DNA of 64,000 nt from Anaerocolumna xylanovorans DSM 12503. Lineage in GTDB: Bacteria; Bacillota; Clostridia; Lachnospirales; Lachnospiraceae. The stretch lies in contig NZ_FRFD01000006.1 of assembly GCF_900143645.1 (NCBI RefSeq), positions 124,001-188,000 of the forward strand, written 5' to 3'. The notes beneath the pieces are model-generated. The model saw nothing but the letters and a program-made list of their open reading frames with translations, did no database searches and was not told the DNA's origin. The translations under genes were made by a program, and so were the position numbers. This document shows positions 35,717 through 43,117 of the stretch, one piece after another. Position 1 is the first letter of the stretch. Each line of letters begins with the position of its first letter.

Positions 35717-36216
35717 AGTAATTCTTCTCCTTTCATGGCCTTCTGTAACTTCTTAATACCGGCATAAAGCCGCGTTTTTACAGTGTTTAGATTAACATTG
35801 GTTATCTCTGATATTTCCTTTAAAGTCATATCTTCATAATAATGCAGTATGATAATGGTTTTGAATTTATCTGGCAGCCGGTTTACTTTTTCGTATAAAT
35901 TAAGTCCCGCTTCGAATTCTTTTTGATAATAAAAATCTTTCTGCACCAGTTTTTCTTCCAAGGGAAGATCTCTCTGGTATTTCTTCCTGTATGCGATGCA
36001 TTCGTTTGCTAAAACTCTGTAAAACCAAGTTTTTAAGAACTCTGGATTTCGGATGGACTGGTAATTCTCCAGGGCTTTGCAGACGGAATTCTGAACTGCA
36101 TCAAGTGCTGCTTCCCTGTTGCCAAGATAGCTGTATGCCAGGCGGTAGAAGCTGTTCTGACTGCCGGTTATGTATTCTGTTAATTGTGCGTAGACACTTT
36201 CTCCCAAAACTTTCAC
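35713..36216 (-). CDS. ECF-type RNA polymerase sigma factor, SigV-like
   Basis: 167 residues. Region 2 (FYRLAYSYLGNREAALDAVQNSVCKALEN) and region 4 (LPDKFKTIIILHYYEDMTLKEISEITNVNLNTVKTRLYAGIKKL) are both present, with no region 3. It overlaps the RsiV-like anti-sigma gene by 4 bases and the pair is surely co-expressed. It directs polymerase to envelope-stress promoters, probably including its own. Confidence 0.93.
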   Translation of the reverse strand: MKVLGESVYAQLTEYITGSQNSFYRLAYSYLGNREAALDAVQNSVCKALENYQSIRNPEFLKTWFYRVLANECIAYRKKYQRDLPLEEKLVQKDFYYQKEFEAGLNLYEKVNRLPDKFKTIIILHYYEDMTLKEISEITNVNLNTVKTRLYAGIKKLQKAMKGEELL

Positions 36217-36324
36217 CTTCTCTCCTTACGGTATATCAGCTTTCAAAACTGATACCTTTTATAGATTAGATATTTTAACCCATAGAAAAGTTTTAATTAA
36301 TAAAATAAAAAATTAAAATTATCC

Positions 36325-36359
36325 TTGACATTTTTGGAAAATCAAGTTATTATAATAAC
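36325..36359 (+). promoter_or_regulatory. ahpCF promoter with overlapping palindrome
   Basis: TTGACA (36325-36330) and TATTAT (36348-36353) are 17 bases apart. The perfect palindrome GTTATTATAATAAC (36346-36359) covers the -10. Its AT-rich dyad resembles PerR boxes (TTATAATnATTATAA), so peroxide-sensitive repression is plausible but not proven. Confidence 0.6.
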
Positions 36360-36424
36360 AGTAATCATTACTAATTTAAAACAATCAAATAAAAATATAA
36401 TAAAAAAACAGGAGGTATATTATT

Positions 36425-36988
36425 ATGTCATTAATCGGAACAGAAGTAAAACCATTTAAGGCACAGGCATACCGTGACGGAAAGTTTGTAGAAGTAACAG
36501 AGGCAGATTTTAAAGGAAAGTGGAGCATTGTTTGCTTCTATCCTGCAGACTTTACCTTTGTGTGCCCCACAGAGCTAGAGGATCTGCAGAGCAATTATGA
36601 TACTTTTAAGAATCTTGGAGCAGAAGTTTATTCCGTATCCACCGATACCCATTTTACCCATAAGGCATGGCATGACACATCAGAGGCTATCCGTAAGATA
36701 ACTTATACTATGATCGGGGATCCTTCCCATACCATTGCCAGAAATTTTGACGTACTGATTGAAGAAGATGGGCTTGCAGACCGCGGAACCTTCTTAATTG
36801 ATCCTGATGGCATTATTAAGACCGTGGAGATTAATGCAGGCAATATCGGACGTAATGCGGACACCCTGGTTGATAAGCTTAAGGCAGCACAGTATGTAAG
36901 GAATAATCCCGGTGAGGTGTGCCCTGCGAAGTGGAAAGAAGGAGGAGCAACATTAAAACCCAGCCTTGACCTTGTAGGAAAGATTTAA
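36425..36988 (+). CDS. ahpC: alkyl hydroperoxide reductase subunit C (peroxiredoxin)
   Basis: 187 residues. The peroxidatic cysteine is in PADFTFVCPTELEDL at about residue 47, and the resolving cysteine is in GEVCPAKW near residue 166. It reduces H2O2 and organic peroxides in the cytoplasm and is recycled by the AhpF-like protein encoded 12 bases downstream. AGGAGG precedes the ATG. Promoter and palindrome lie about 70 bases upstream. Confidence 0.97.
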   Translation: MSLIGTEVKPFKAQAYRDGKFVEVTEADFKGKWSIVCFYPADFTFVCPTELEDLQSNYDTFKNLGAEVYSVSTDTHFTHKAWHDTSEAIRKITYTMIGDPSHTIARNFDVLIEEDGLADRGTFLIDPDGIIKTVEINAGNIGRNADTLVDKLKAAQYVRNNPGEVCPAKWKEGGATLKPSLDLVGKI

Positions 36989-37000
36989 GGGGGGAACATA

Positions 37001-38527
37001 GTGCTCGAAAAAGAAATCAAAAGTCAACTGGCAGAATATTTAAAACTGCTGGAAAGTGATATACAGATTAAAGTTAGTGCCGGTACTGACAGCATATCGG
37101 GAGACTTGGCAGGTTTTATAGAAGAGGTAAGCACTCTGTCGGAGAAAATCACCGTAGAGAAAGAGAGTTTACCCAGAACGCCAAGTTTTCAGATATGTAA
37201 AAAGGATGAGAAAAAAGGCATAACCTTTGCCGGTATTCCCCTGGGCCATGAGTTTAATTCCTTTGTACTGGCGCTTTTACAGGTCAGCGGAAGACCTCCT
37301 AAGATAGAAGAAAGGGTGAAGGAAGAGATTGAAGCCCTAAAGGGAGAGTTCCACTTTGAGACCTATGTCAGCTTAAGCTGCCACAATTGCCCGGAGGTCG
37401 TACAGGCATTGAATGTTATAAGTGTATTAAATCCGGGTATTACCCACACTATGATTGATGGGGCTGTCTTTAAAAAAGAGGTAGAGGATAAGAATATTCT
37501 GGCGGTGCCCGCAGTTTATCTTAACGGTGAATTCTTTGGCGGCGGAAGAATGGAACTGGAGGAAATTCTCTTAAAGCTTGGCGCTTCTCTGGATACATCA
37601 AAGATAAGTGAAAGAGAGCCTTTTGATGTTCTTATAGTGGGCGGAGGTCCTGCCGGTGCCAGTGCTGCTATTTATGCGGCACGTAAAGGCATCCGTACCG
37701 GAATCGTGGCAGAGCGCTTCGGCGGTCAGGTACTTGATACTTTAGGTATTGAGAACCTTATCGGCACGAAATATACGGAAGGGCCAAAGCTTGCCCAGAG
37801 TCTGGAAGAGCATGTAAAGAATTATGATGTGGATATTATAAAAGGCCAGAGGGCAAAGAATCTTACAAAGAAGGAACTTATTGAAGTAGAGCTGGAAAAT
37901 GGAGCGGTTCTTAAAAGCAAGGCTGTAATTCTTAGTACCGGTGCCAGATGGCGGAAGGTGAATGTACCCGGAGAAGAAGAATTTAAAAATAAAGGAGTAG
38001 CTTACTGCCCTCACTGTGACGGACCCTTATTCAAGGGGAAAAGGGTAGCTGTAATCGGCGGAGGCAATTCCGGCATTGAGGCTGCTATTGACCTGGCAGG
38101 AGTGGCAGAGCATGTTACGGTGCTTGAGTTCCTGACAGAGTTAAAGGCGGATGCCGTTCTTCAAGAGCATCTCTACAGCCTGCCAAATGTTACGGTTTAT
38201 AAAAATGTACAGACAAAGGAAATAACCGGATCCGGCAAGGTCAATGGAATTACCTTTTCTGACCGTGAAACGGGAGAAGAAAAACATCTTGAACTGGAAG
38301 GTGTATTTGTCCAGATTGGTCTGGCTGCCAATACCGACTGGCTGGGTGATACAGTTAACCGTAACCGTTTGGGTGAGATAATTGTTGATAATCGTAATAA
38401 CACGAATGTTTCAGGGATTTTTGCCGCAGGGGATTGCATCGACAGTCCTTATAAACAGATAATCATATCAATGGGTTCCGGAGCAAATGCTGCATTAAGT
38501 GCTTTTGACTATTTGATAAGAAACTAA
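37001..38527 (+). CDS. ahpF: alkyl hydroperoxide reductase subunit F
   Basis: 508 residues, close to the usual 510-520. The N-terminal double thioredoxin-like domain has the CxxC pair in SLSCHNCPEV. The FAD and NADH domains follow (VGGGPAGASAAIYAARKG, CPHCDGP, GGGNSGIEAAIDLAG, IFAAGDCIDSPYKQI). It passes electrons from NADH to AhpC. The start is GTG with AGGGGGG 6 bases before it. It is co-transcribed with ahpC. Confidence 0.96.
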   Translation: MLEKEIKSQLAEYLKLLESDIQIKVSAGTDSISGDLAGFIEEVSTLSEKITVEKESLPRTPSFQICKKDEKKGITFAGIPLGHEFNSFVLALLQVSGRPPKIEERVKEEIEALKGEFHFETYVSLSCHNCPEVVQALNVISVLNPGITHTMIDGAVFKKEVEDKNILAVPAVYLNGEFFGGGRMELEEILLKLGASLDTSKISEREPFDVLIVGGGPAGASAAIYAARKGIRTGIVAERFGGQVLDTLGIENLIGTKYTEGPKLAQSLEEHVKNYDVDIIKGQRAKNLTKKELIEVELENGAVLKSKAVILSTGARWRKVNVPGEEEFKNKGVAYCPHCDGPLFKGKRVAVIGGGNSGIEAAIDLAGVAEHVTVLEFLTELKADAVLQEHLYSLPNVTVYKNVQTKEITGSGKVNGITFSDRETGEEKHLELEGVFVQIGLAANTDWLGDTVNRNRLGEIIVDNRNNTNVSGIFAAGDCIDSPYKQIIISMGSGANAALSAFDYLIRN

Positions 38528-38552
38528 AATAAGAGCTTTGTCTTCTGATATT

Positions 38553-38599
38553 ATCAGGGACTGCTGTACGATTACAGAAATTGTACAGCAGTCCCTGAT
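38553..38599 (+). terminator. terminator of ahpCF
   Basis: A perfect 17-base stem: ATCAGGGACTGCTGTAC (38553-38569) with GTACAGCAGTCCCTGAT (38583-38599), followed by TTGTTTG. Confidence 0.85.
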
Positions 38600-38670
38600 T
38601 TGTTTGCAGTAAAATTAATATAATATCAGACAAGTAAAAAATACAATATTTTTATAAAAATAATTGTAAA

Positions 38671-38693
38671 ATTTACTGATATATAGTAAAATA
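38671..38693. promoter_or_regulatory. TTTACTGA-type operator upstream of the LacI gene
   Basis: TTTACTGA (38672-38679) faces AGTAAAAT (38686-38693). The same half-sites occur as ATTTTACCTGA/TCAGTAAAAT at 39716-39738, on the other side of the regulator gene. The pair probably binds the LacI protein encoded between them. Confidence 0.5.
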
Positions 38694-38741
38694 TTTTATA
38701 AGAACAGAGGGATGGCATTCATCTCACGAAGGAGATGGCAT

Positions 38742-39716
38742 ATGACAGGAATAAAGGAAATTGCAAAGCAGGCCGGGGTTTCGGTATCAACCGTGTCTAA
38801 TGTTTTGAATAATAAGAAGAATGTGGGAGAAGAAACCAGAGAAAGAATACTTAAAATCTGTGAAGAACTTTCTTATTACCCCAATATGGCAGGAAGGGGT
38901 CTTAAGTCCGGCAAACCCAATACAATTCTCTTTAATTTCAGTGACTTTGACAGGAGCTTTTATTTAAAGATTATCAATGGCATCAGTGATTATGTGAATG
39001 ATAATGACTTCGACCTGATTATCTGTACGGATAAATCCTGCGAGAAGTATATGAATAACAGTCTTACCAGCGGCAGTATCATATTGGATAAGAAGATGCA
39101 GGATGAGGTCTTAAACCGCATTGCAGGCGAGAATTACCCTATTGTGGTGCTGGACAGAATTATGAAAAATCCCTGGATTAAGAGTGTGGTGGTCAATAAT
39201 TATGAACCTATGTACCAACTGATACAGGGTGTTATAGACAGAGGATACCGCAGTTTCGGCTTCGTTGGCGGCCCGGAGGAGACTGCGGATAATAAGGAGC
39301 GCTACAGGGCATTCCGGGATGCTCTTAAGGCAAATAACATAGAGTTCCAGCAGAAGAGCTATTTTGCCGGTAATTACCGTGAAAAGAGCGGTTATACCGC
39401 TGCGAAGATATTAATGTTAAGCAGGGAGCTTCCGGATTGCCTTGTTTGTGCAAATGATAATATGGCAATCGGGGCAATGAAGGCTTTTCGGGATAATGGA
39501 CTTAGGGTGCCAAAAGACATAGCTGTTACAGGTTTTGATAATTGCGATCTGGCGGAAGCTATGGGACTTACTACGGTATCTATCCCTAATTACGAACGCG
39601 GCTATATTGCTGCCAGATATTTAATTGAGAACATACGCGGACAGAAGAATGTTGAGACCTTTAAGATAGAGGCAAGGATTATTTTCAGGGAGAGCGCAGG
39701 TATTAAAAAGGATTAA
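38742..39716 (+). CDS. LacI family regulator of the second GH65 cassette
   Basis: About 324 residues. The HTH is canonical (GIKEIAKQAGVSVSTVSNVLNNKKNVGEE) and is followed by a sugar-sensing domain (VCANDNMAIGAMKAFRDNGLRVPKDIAVTGFDN). GAAGGAGA lies 7 bases before the ATG at 38742, which is preferred to an upstream ATG at 38712. It is encoded just before, and on the same strand as, a transporter-GH65-pgmB operon. Paired TTTACTGA sites on both sides of the gene suggest it controls itself and the operon. Confidence 0.92.
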   Translation: MTGIKEIAKQAGVSVSTVSNVLNNKKNVGEETRERILKICEELSYYPNMAGRGLKSGKPNTILFNFSDFDRSFYLKIINGISDYVNDNDFDLIICTDKSCEKYMNNSLTSGSIILDKKMQDEVLNRIAGENYPIVVLDRIMKNPWIKSVVVNNYEPMYQLIQGVIDRGYRSFGFVGGPEETADNKERYRAFRDALKANNIEFQQKSYFAGNYREKSGYTAAKILMLSRELPDCLVCANDNMAIGAMKAFRDNGLRVPKDIAVTGFDNCDLAEAMGLTTVSIPNYERGYIAARYLIENIRGQKNVETFKIEARIIFRESAGIKKD

Positions 39717-39738
39717 TTTTACCTGAAATCAGTAAAAT
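39716..39738. promoter_or_regulatory. operator candidate between LacI and the transporter operon
   Basis: ATTTTAC (39716-39722) and GTAAAAT (39732-39738) are perfect arms, with TGA/TCA inside. The half-site TTTACTGA is shared with 38672-38679. It lies about 160 bases upstream of the operon's -35 box. Confidence 0.5.
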
Positions 39739-39765
39739 GCAAGTAAAATAGCATATAATTTTAGT

Positions 39766-39813
39766 AAAGTCGTGTGATAATCAACAAAAGTTGATACTTT
39801 CACATGACTTTTT
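39766..39813 (+). terminator. hairpin terminator after the LacI gene
   Basis: AAAGTCGTGTGA (39766-39777) pairs with TTCACATGACTTT from 39799, with inner ATCAAC/GTTGAT around an AAAA loop. The right arm runs into a T-rich stretch. It separates the regulator from the operon promoter. Confidence 0.7.
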
Positions 39814-39877
39814 CACTTTAAAACATATACAAATGTTACAAAGATAATGCTTGATAAAAGAATATAAATCAACAATA

Positions 39878-39906
39878 TTGACAAAGTGGTGAATTGATAT
39901 TATTAT
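39878..39906 (+). promoter_or_regulatory. promoter of the second GH65 cassette
   Basis: TTGACA (39878-39883) and TATTAT (39901-39906) are 17 bases apart, about 50 bases before the binding-protein ATG. Confidence 0.65.
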
Positions 39907-39953
39907 TTAAGTACAACGTTTTACTAATATTTTCATTTTAAGGAGAGGGTTCT

Positions 39954-41273
39954 ATGAAATTAAGAAAAATGTCAAGTGTTTTACTGGCGGCCGTCATGAT
40001 ATTAAGCATGGTATTAACAGGCTGCGGTACGAAAAAGGAAACAAGCAATGCTGGTACGAACAATGCAGGAACAAACAATGCAGGAACAAGTAGTCCGGAA
40101 GCTGGTAAGGATACAGGTTCCTCCGAGCAGACAAAGGCTGCAGACAAGATTATTATTTTCCAGTCCAAGGTTGAAATAGGTGACCAACTGGAGGAGTGTG
40201 CTAAGGCATATACCGATGAGACTGGCGTTGAGGTTGAAGTATGGGGAACCACAGGTGATGATTACCTGCAGCAGCTTAAAGTAAAACTTGCTAACAATCA
40301 GGGACCTACTATTTTCTCTCTGGCTCCCGGTTCAGAATCGGAAGACCTTAAGGCTTATCTTGCTGATTTAAGTGATTTATCCTTTGTCGGTGATATAGCT
40401 GATAACATGGCAAATGAAATTGACGGTAAGGTGGTTGGTATTCCGTACACGATGGAAGGCTTTGGAGTTGTTTATAATAAGAGCCTTATCGATGCTTCTA
40501 AGATTACCGATTATAATTCTTTTGCAAAGATGTTAAAAGACCAGAAAGCGGCAGGCATCAACGGCTTTAGCTTATCACAGGAAAGTTATTTCCTTATCGG
40601 ACATATTTTGAATACTCCTTTTGCCTTACAGGCAGACCCGGAAGGATACATAAAGAAACTGACTGCGGGAGAAGTGAAAATGCAGGATACTCCTGAATTT
40701 GTAGAGTTTGGGAAGTTCATGGAAGCAATCAGAGAAAATACGGGTAACCCTCTGGAAGTTAATTATGATACTGAAACCGGTGATTTTGCTACCGGAAAGA
40801 CCGCATCCATTCATCAGGGCAACTGGTGCTATGGTATGTTTAAAGATTATGATGTGAAATTCGATATGGGCATTATGCCTCTTCCTATCGGCGGAAACGA
40901 TAAAATTGCTGTCAGCGTACCCAGCTGCTGGTATATAAATTCACAGGTTTCAGCTGGCGAAATCCAGGCAGGCAAGGACTTCCTTAACTGGTTATATACA
41001 AGCGATACCGGGAAGAAATACCTGATGGAGAAGTTTGGCTTTATCCCGGTATTAAAATCAATGACGAGTGCACAGCTTGATCCTTTGTCACAGGCAGTTG
41101 CAGACTACGCAGCAGAAGGGAAGACAATTTCCTGGCCTATGAGCAAATGGCCGGCAGGTATTGTTGATGTCTATCTGGTACCTGTAGCGCAGGCGTTCTT
41201 TACAACAGATATGACAGGAACAGAATTGCTTGAGAAATTGACCGACGCTTTCGTTAAGGCAGGACAGCAATAA
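39954..41273 (+). CDS. sugar-binding lipoprotein of ABC transporter
   Basis: 439 residues. Lipoprotein signal with lipobox LTGC, followed by a low-complexity linker containing three NNAGT-like units encoded by an imperfect 15-base tandem repeat. The rest is an extracellular solute-binding family 1 fold (QLKVKLANNQGPTIFSLAPGS, IPYTMEGFGVVYNKSLI). It feeds the two permeases encoded downstream. The ligand is probably an alpha-glucobiose or oligosaccharide, judged by the GH65 gene in the operon. Confidence 0.92.
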   Translation: MKLRKMSSVLLAAVMILSMVLTGCGTKKETSNAGTNNAGTNNAGTSSPEAGKDTGSSEQTKAADKIIIFQSKVEIGDQLEECAKAYTDETGVEVEVWGTTGDDYLQQLKVKLANNQGPTIFSLAPGSESEDLKAYLADLSDLSFVGDIADNMANEIDGKVVGIPYTMEGFGVVYNKSLIDASKITDYNSFAKMLKDQKAAGINGFSLSQESYFLIGHILNTPFALQADPEGYIKKLTAGEVKMQDTPEFVEFGKFMEAIRENTGNPLEVNYDTETGDFATGKTASIHQGNWCYGMFKDYDVKFDMGIMPLPIGGNDKIAVSVPSCWYINSQVSAGEIQAGKDFLNWLYTSDTGKKYLMEKFGFIPVLKSMTSAQLDPLSQAVADYAAEGKTISWPMSKWPAGIVDVYLVPVAQAFFTTDMTGTELLEKLTDAFVKAGQQ

Positions 41274-41295
41274 GCAGAAATTGGATACTTAAACC

Positions 41296-41341
41296 GGATA
41301 GAGAAATTTAGCGGGCAGATTATTGCTGGATTTCTCTATCC
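41296..41341 (+). terminator. intercistronic hairpin after the binding-protein gene
   Basis: A perfect 12-base stem: GGATAGAGAAAT (41296-41307) with ATTTCTCTATCC (41330-41341), followed by TTGTCATTTT. The permease gene starts 35 bases later, so it probably reduces rather than stops transcription. Confidence 0.65.
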
Positions 41342-41375
41342 TTGTCATTTTATAATTTGATGAAGGAGCGTTTCT

Positions 41376-42251
41376 ATGAAAAAAAGAAGGGATAAAGCCT
41401 GGTATGCTTTGTTTGTTTTTCCTTTAGTATTTATCTTTACAACGGTCGTAGTAATACCTTTTATAATAGGCATCGGGTATTCCTTCATATCTTGGGACGG
41501 AATGCCTTTAAATGAAAAGAAATTCGTAGGCTTTGACAATTACATAAGATTGTTTGCGGACGAAAGGTTTCTTACTTCTGCGGTGCACACGGTCTTATTT
41601 ACCATATGTTCTGTATTGCTGATTAATTTACTGGGGCTGATATTTGCACTTGCTGTAACGGGAAAGCTTAAGGTAAAGAATGCAGCAAGGACAATGTTAT
41701 TTATGCCCTATCTGATTGGCGGTTTAATCCTCGGATATATCTGGAAGTTCATATTTACGGATGTATTCAAATCCATCGGTCAGCTGACGGGATGGACCAA
41801 GGTGTTTTTTAGCTGGCTTTTAGACCCTGAATTTGCACTTGCTGCCATGATGATTGTTGCTACCTGGCAGATGGCAGGGTATATCATGATTATTTATATT
41901 AACGGTATCCAGGCTATGCCGGAGGATGTATTGGAGGCGGCAAAGGTTGATGGTGCCGGCTTCTGGCAAACCCTTTTCCGTATCAAATTTCCGCTTATCA
42001 TGCCCTCTTTTACCATATGCCTGTTTTTGACCCTGTCCAATTGCTTTAAAATCTTCGACGTTAACTTTTCACTCACCGGAGGGGGACCCAGCAATGCAAC
42101 GGAAATGATGGCTATGAACATATATAATGAGATATTTTCACTGAATAATTACGGATACGGCCAGGCAAAGGCTATTATCTTTTTTGCTGCGGTAGCTGTT
42201 ATTACCCTGGTTCAGGTTTCCATTACTAAGAAGAAGGAGGTAGAGATGTAA
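41376..42251 (+). CDS. carbohydrate ABC transporter permease, MalF type
   Basis: 291 residues with about six membrane helices. The EAA loop is VLEAAKVDGAGFWQTLFRIKFPLIMPS. It shares one base with the next permease gene, so the two are translationally coupled. Its partner is the MalG-type protein downstream. Confidence 0.92.
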   Translation: MKKRRDKAWYALFVFPLVFIFTTVVVIPFIIGIGYSFISWDGMPLNEKKFVGFDNYIRLFADERFLTSAVHTVLFTICSVLLINLLGLIFALAVTGKLKVKNAARTMLFMPYLIGGLILGYIWKFIFTDVFKSIGQLTGWTKVFFSWLLDPEFALAAMMIVATWQMAGYIMIIYINGIQAMPEDVLEAAKVDGAGFWQTLFRIKFPLIMPSFTICLFLTLSNCFKIFDVNFSLTGGGPSNATEMMAMNIYNEIFSLNNYGYGQAKAIIFFAAVAVITLVQVSITKKKEVEM

Positions 42252-43090
42252 TGAAGAAATTCGGTAAAATCCTGATAGAATTTCTGGTAGTCGCTCTTTG
42301 CCTTGTGTACCTTTTTCCGATTTATATTGTTCTGGTTAATTCCTTTAAGAACCGGGCGGAGCTTTATGAGAACATGCTGGCACTTCCAAACAGCTTTTCT
42401 TTTGAATATTTTGCAAAGGCGATGGAGAAGATGAGTTTCCTTAGGGCCTTTGGAAACTCATTGATAATAACAGTGGTATCCATTGCTGTTATTATCGTTC
42501 TGGCTTCCATGACTGCCTGGATGTTTGTGCGTACGGATGACAGATTAAGCAGAATCCTGTTTATGGTATTTGTTGCAACCATGATTATTCCTTTTCAGAC
42601 CATTATGATGCCTATGATGCAGGTTATGGGATGGGCGAGGGATAACCTGCATATTCCTATGTTGAATAGTCTGGGAGGTCTGATCTATATGAACATAGGC
42701 TTTGGAACCAGCATGGCAGTGTTTTTATATCATGGGTTTGTCAAATCCATTCCGGTATCCCTGGAGGAAGCGGCAACCATTGATGGCTGCAATAAGTTTA
42801 AAGTGTTCTGGAAGATTGTATTCCCGATGCTAAAACCAACTACCGCAACGGTTATGATTTTGGATGTTATCTGGATATGGAATGACTATCTGCTTCCTTC
42901 TCTGGTGTTGTCCAGTAAATCCCTGCGTACAATACCGCTGTCCACAGCATCCTTCTTCGGACAGTTTACTATTGAATGGAATCTGGCCATGGCGGGACTG
43001 ATGTTGACAATAACACCGGTTATCATATTCTATTTATCAGCCCAGAAGTACATTGTAAAGGGTGTTGCAGCCGGTGCGGTAAAGCTATAG
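42251..43090 (+). CDS. carbohydrate ABC transporter permease, MalG type
   Basis: 279 residues with about six membrane helices. The EAA loop is SLEEAATIDGCNKFKVFWKIVFPMLKPT and the C-terminus KYIVKGVAAGAVKL is typical. It lies between the MalF-type gene and the GH65 gene. Confidence 0.92.
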   Translation: MKKFGKILIEFLVVALCLVYLFPIYIVLVNSFKNRAELYENMLALPNSFSFEYFAKAMEKMSFLRAFGNSLIITVVSIAVIIVLASMTAWMFVRTDDRLSRILFMVFVATMIIPFQTIMMPMMQVMGWARDNLHIPMLNSLGGLIYMNIGFGTSMAVFLYHGFVKSIPVSLEEAATIDGCNKFKVFWKIVFPMLKPTTATVMILDVIWIWNDYLLPSLVLSSKSLRTIPLSTASFFGQFTIEWNLAMAGLMLTITPVIIFYLSAQKYIVKGVAAGAVKL

Positions 43091-43117
43091 GAAAAAGTGC
43101 TAGTTATGGAGGAAAGA

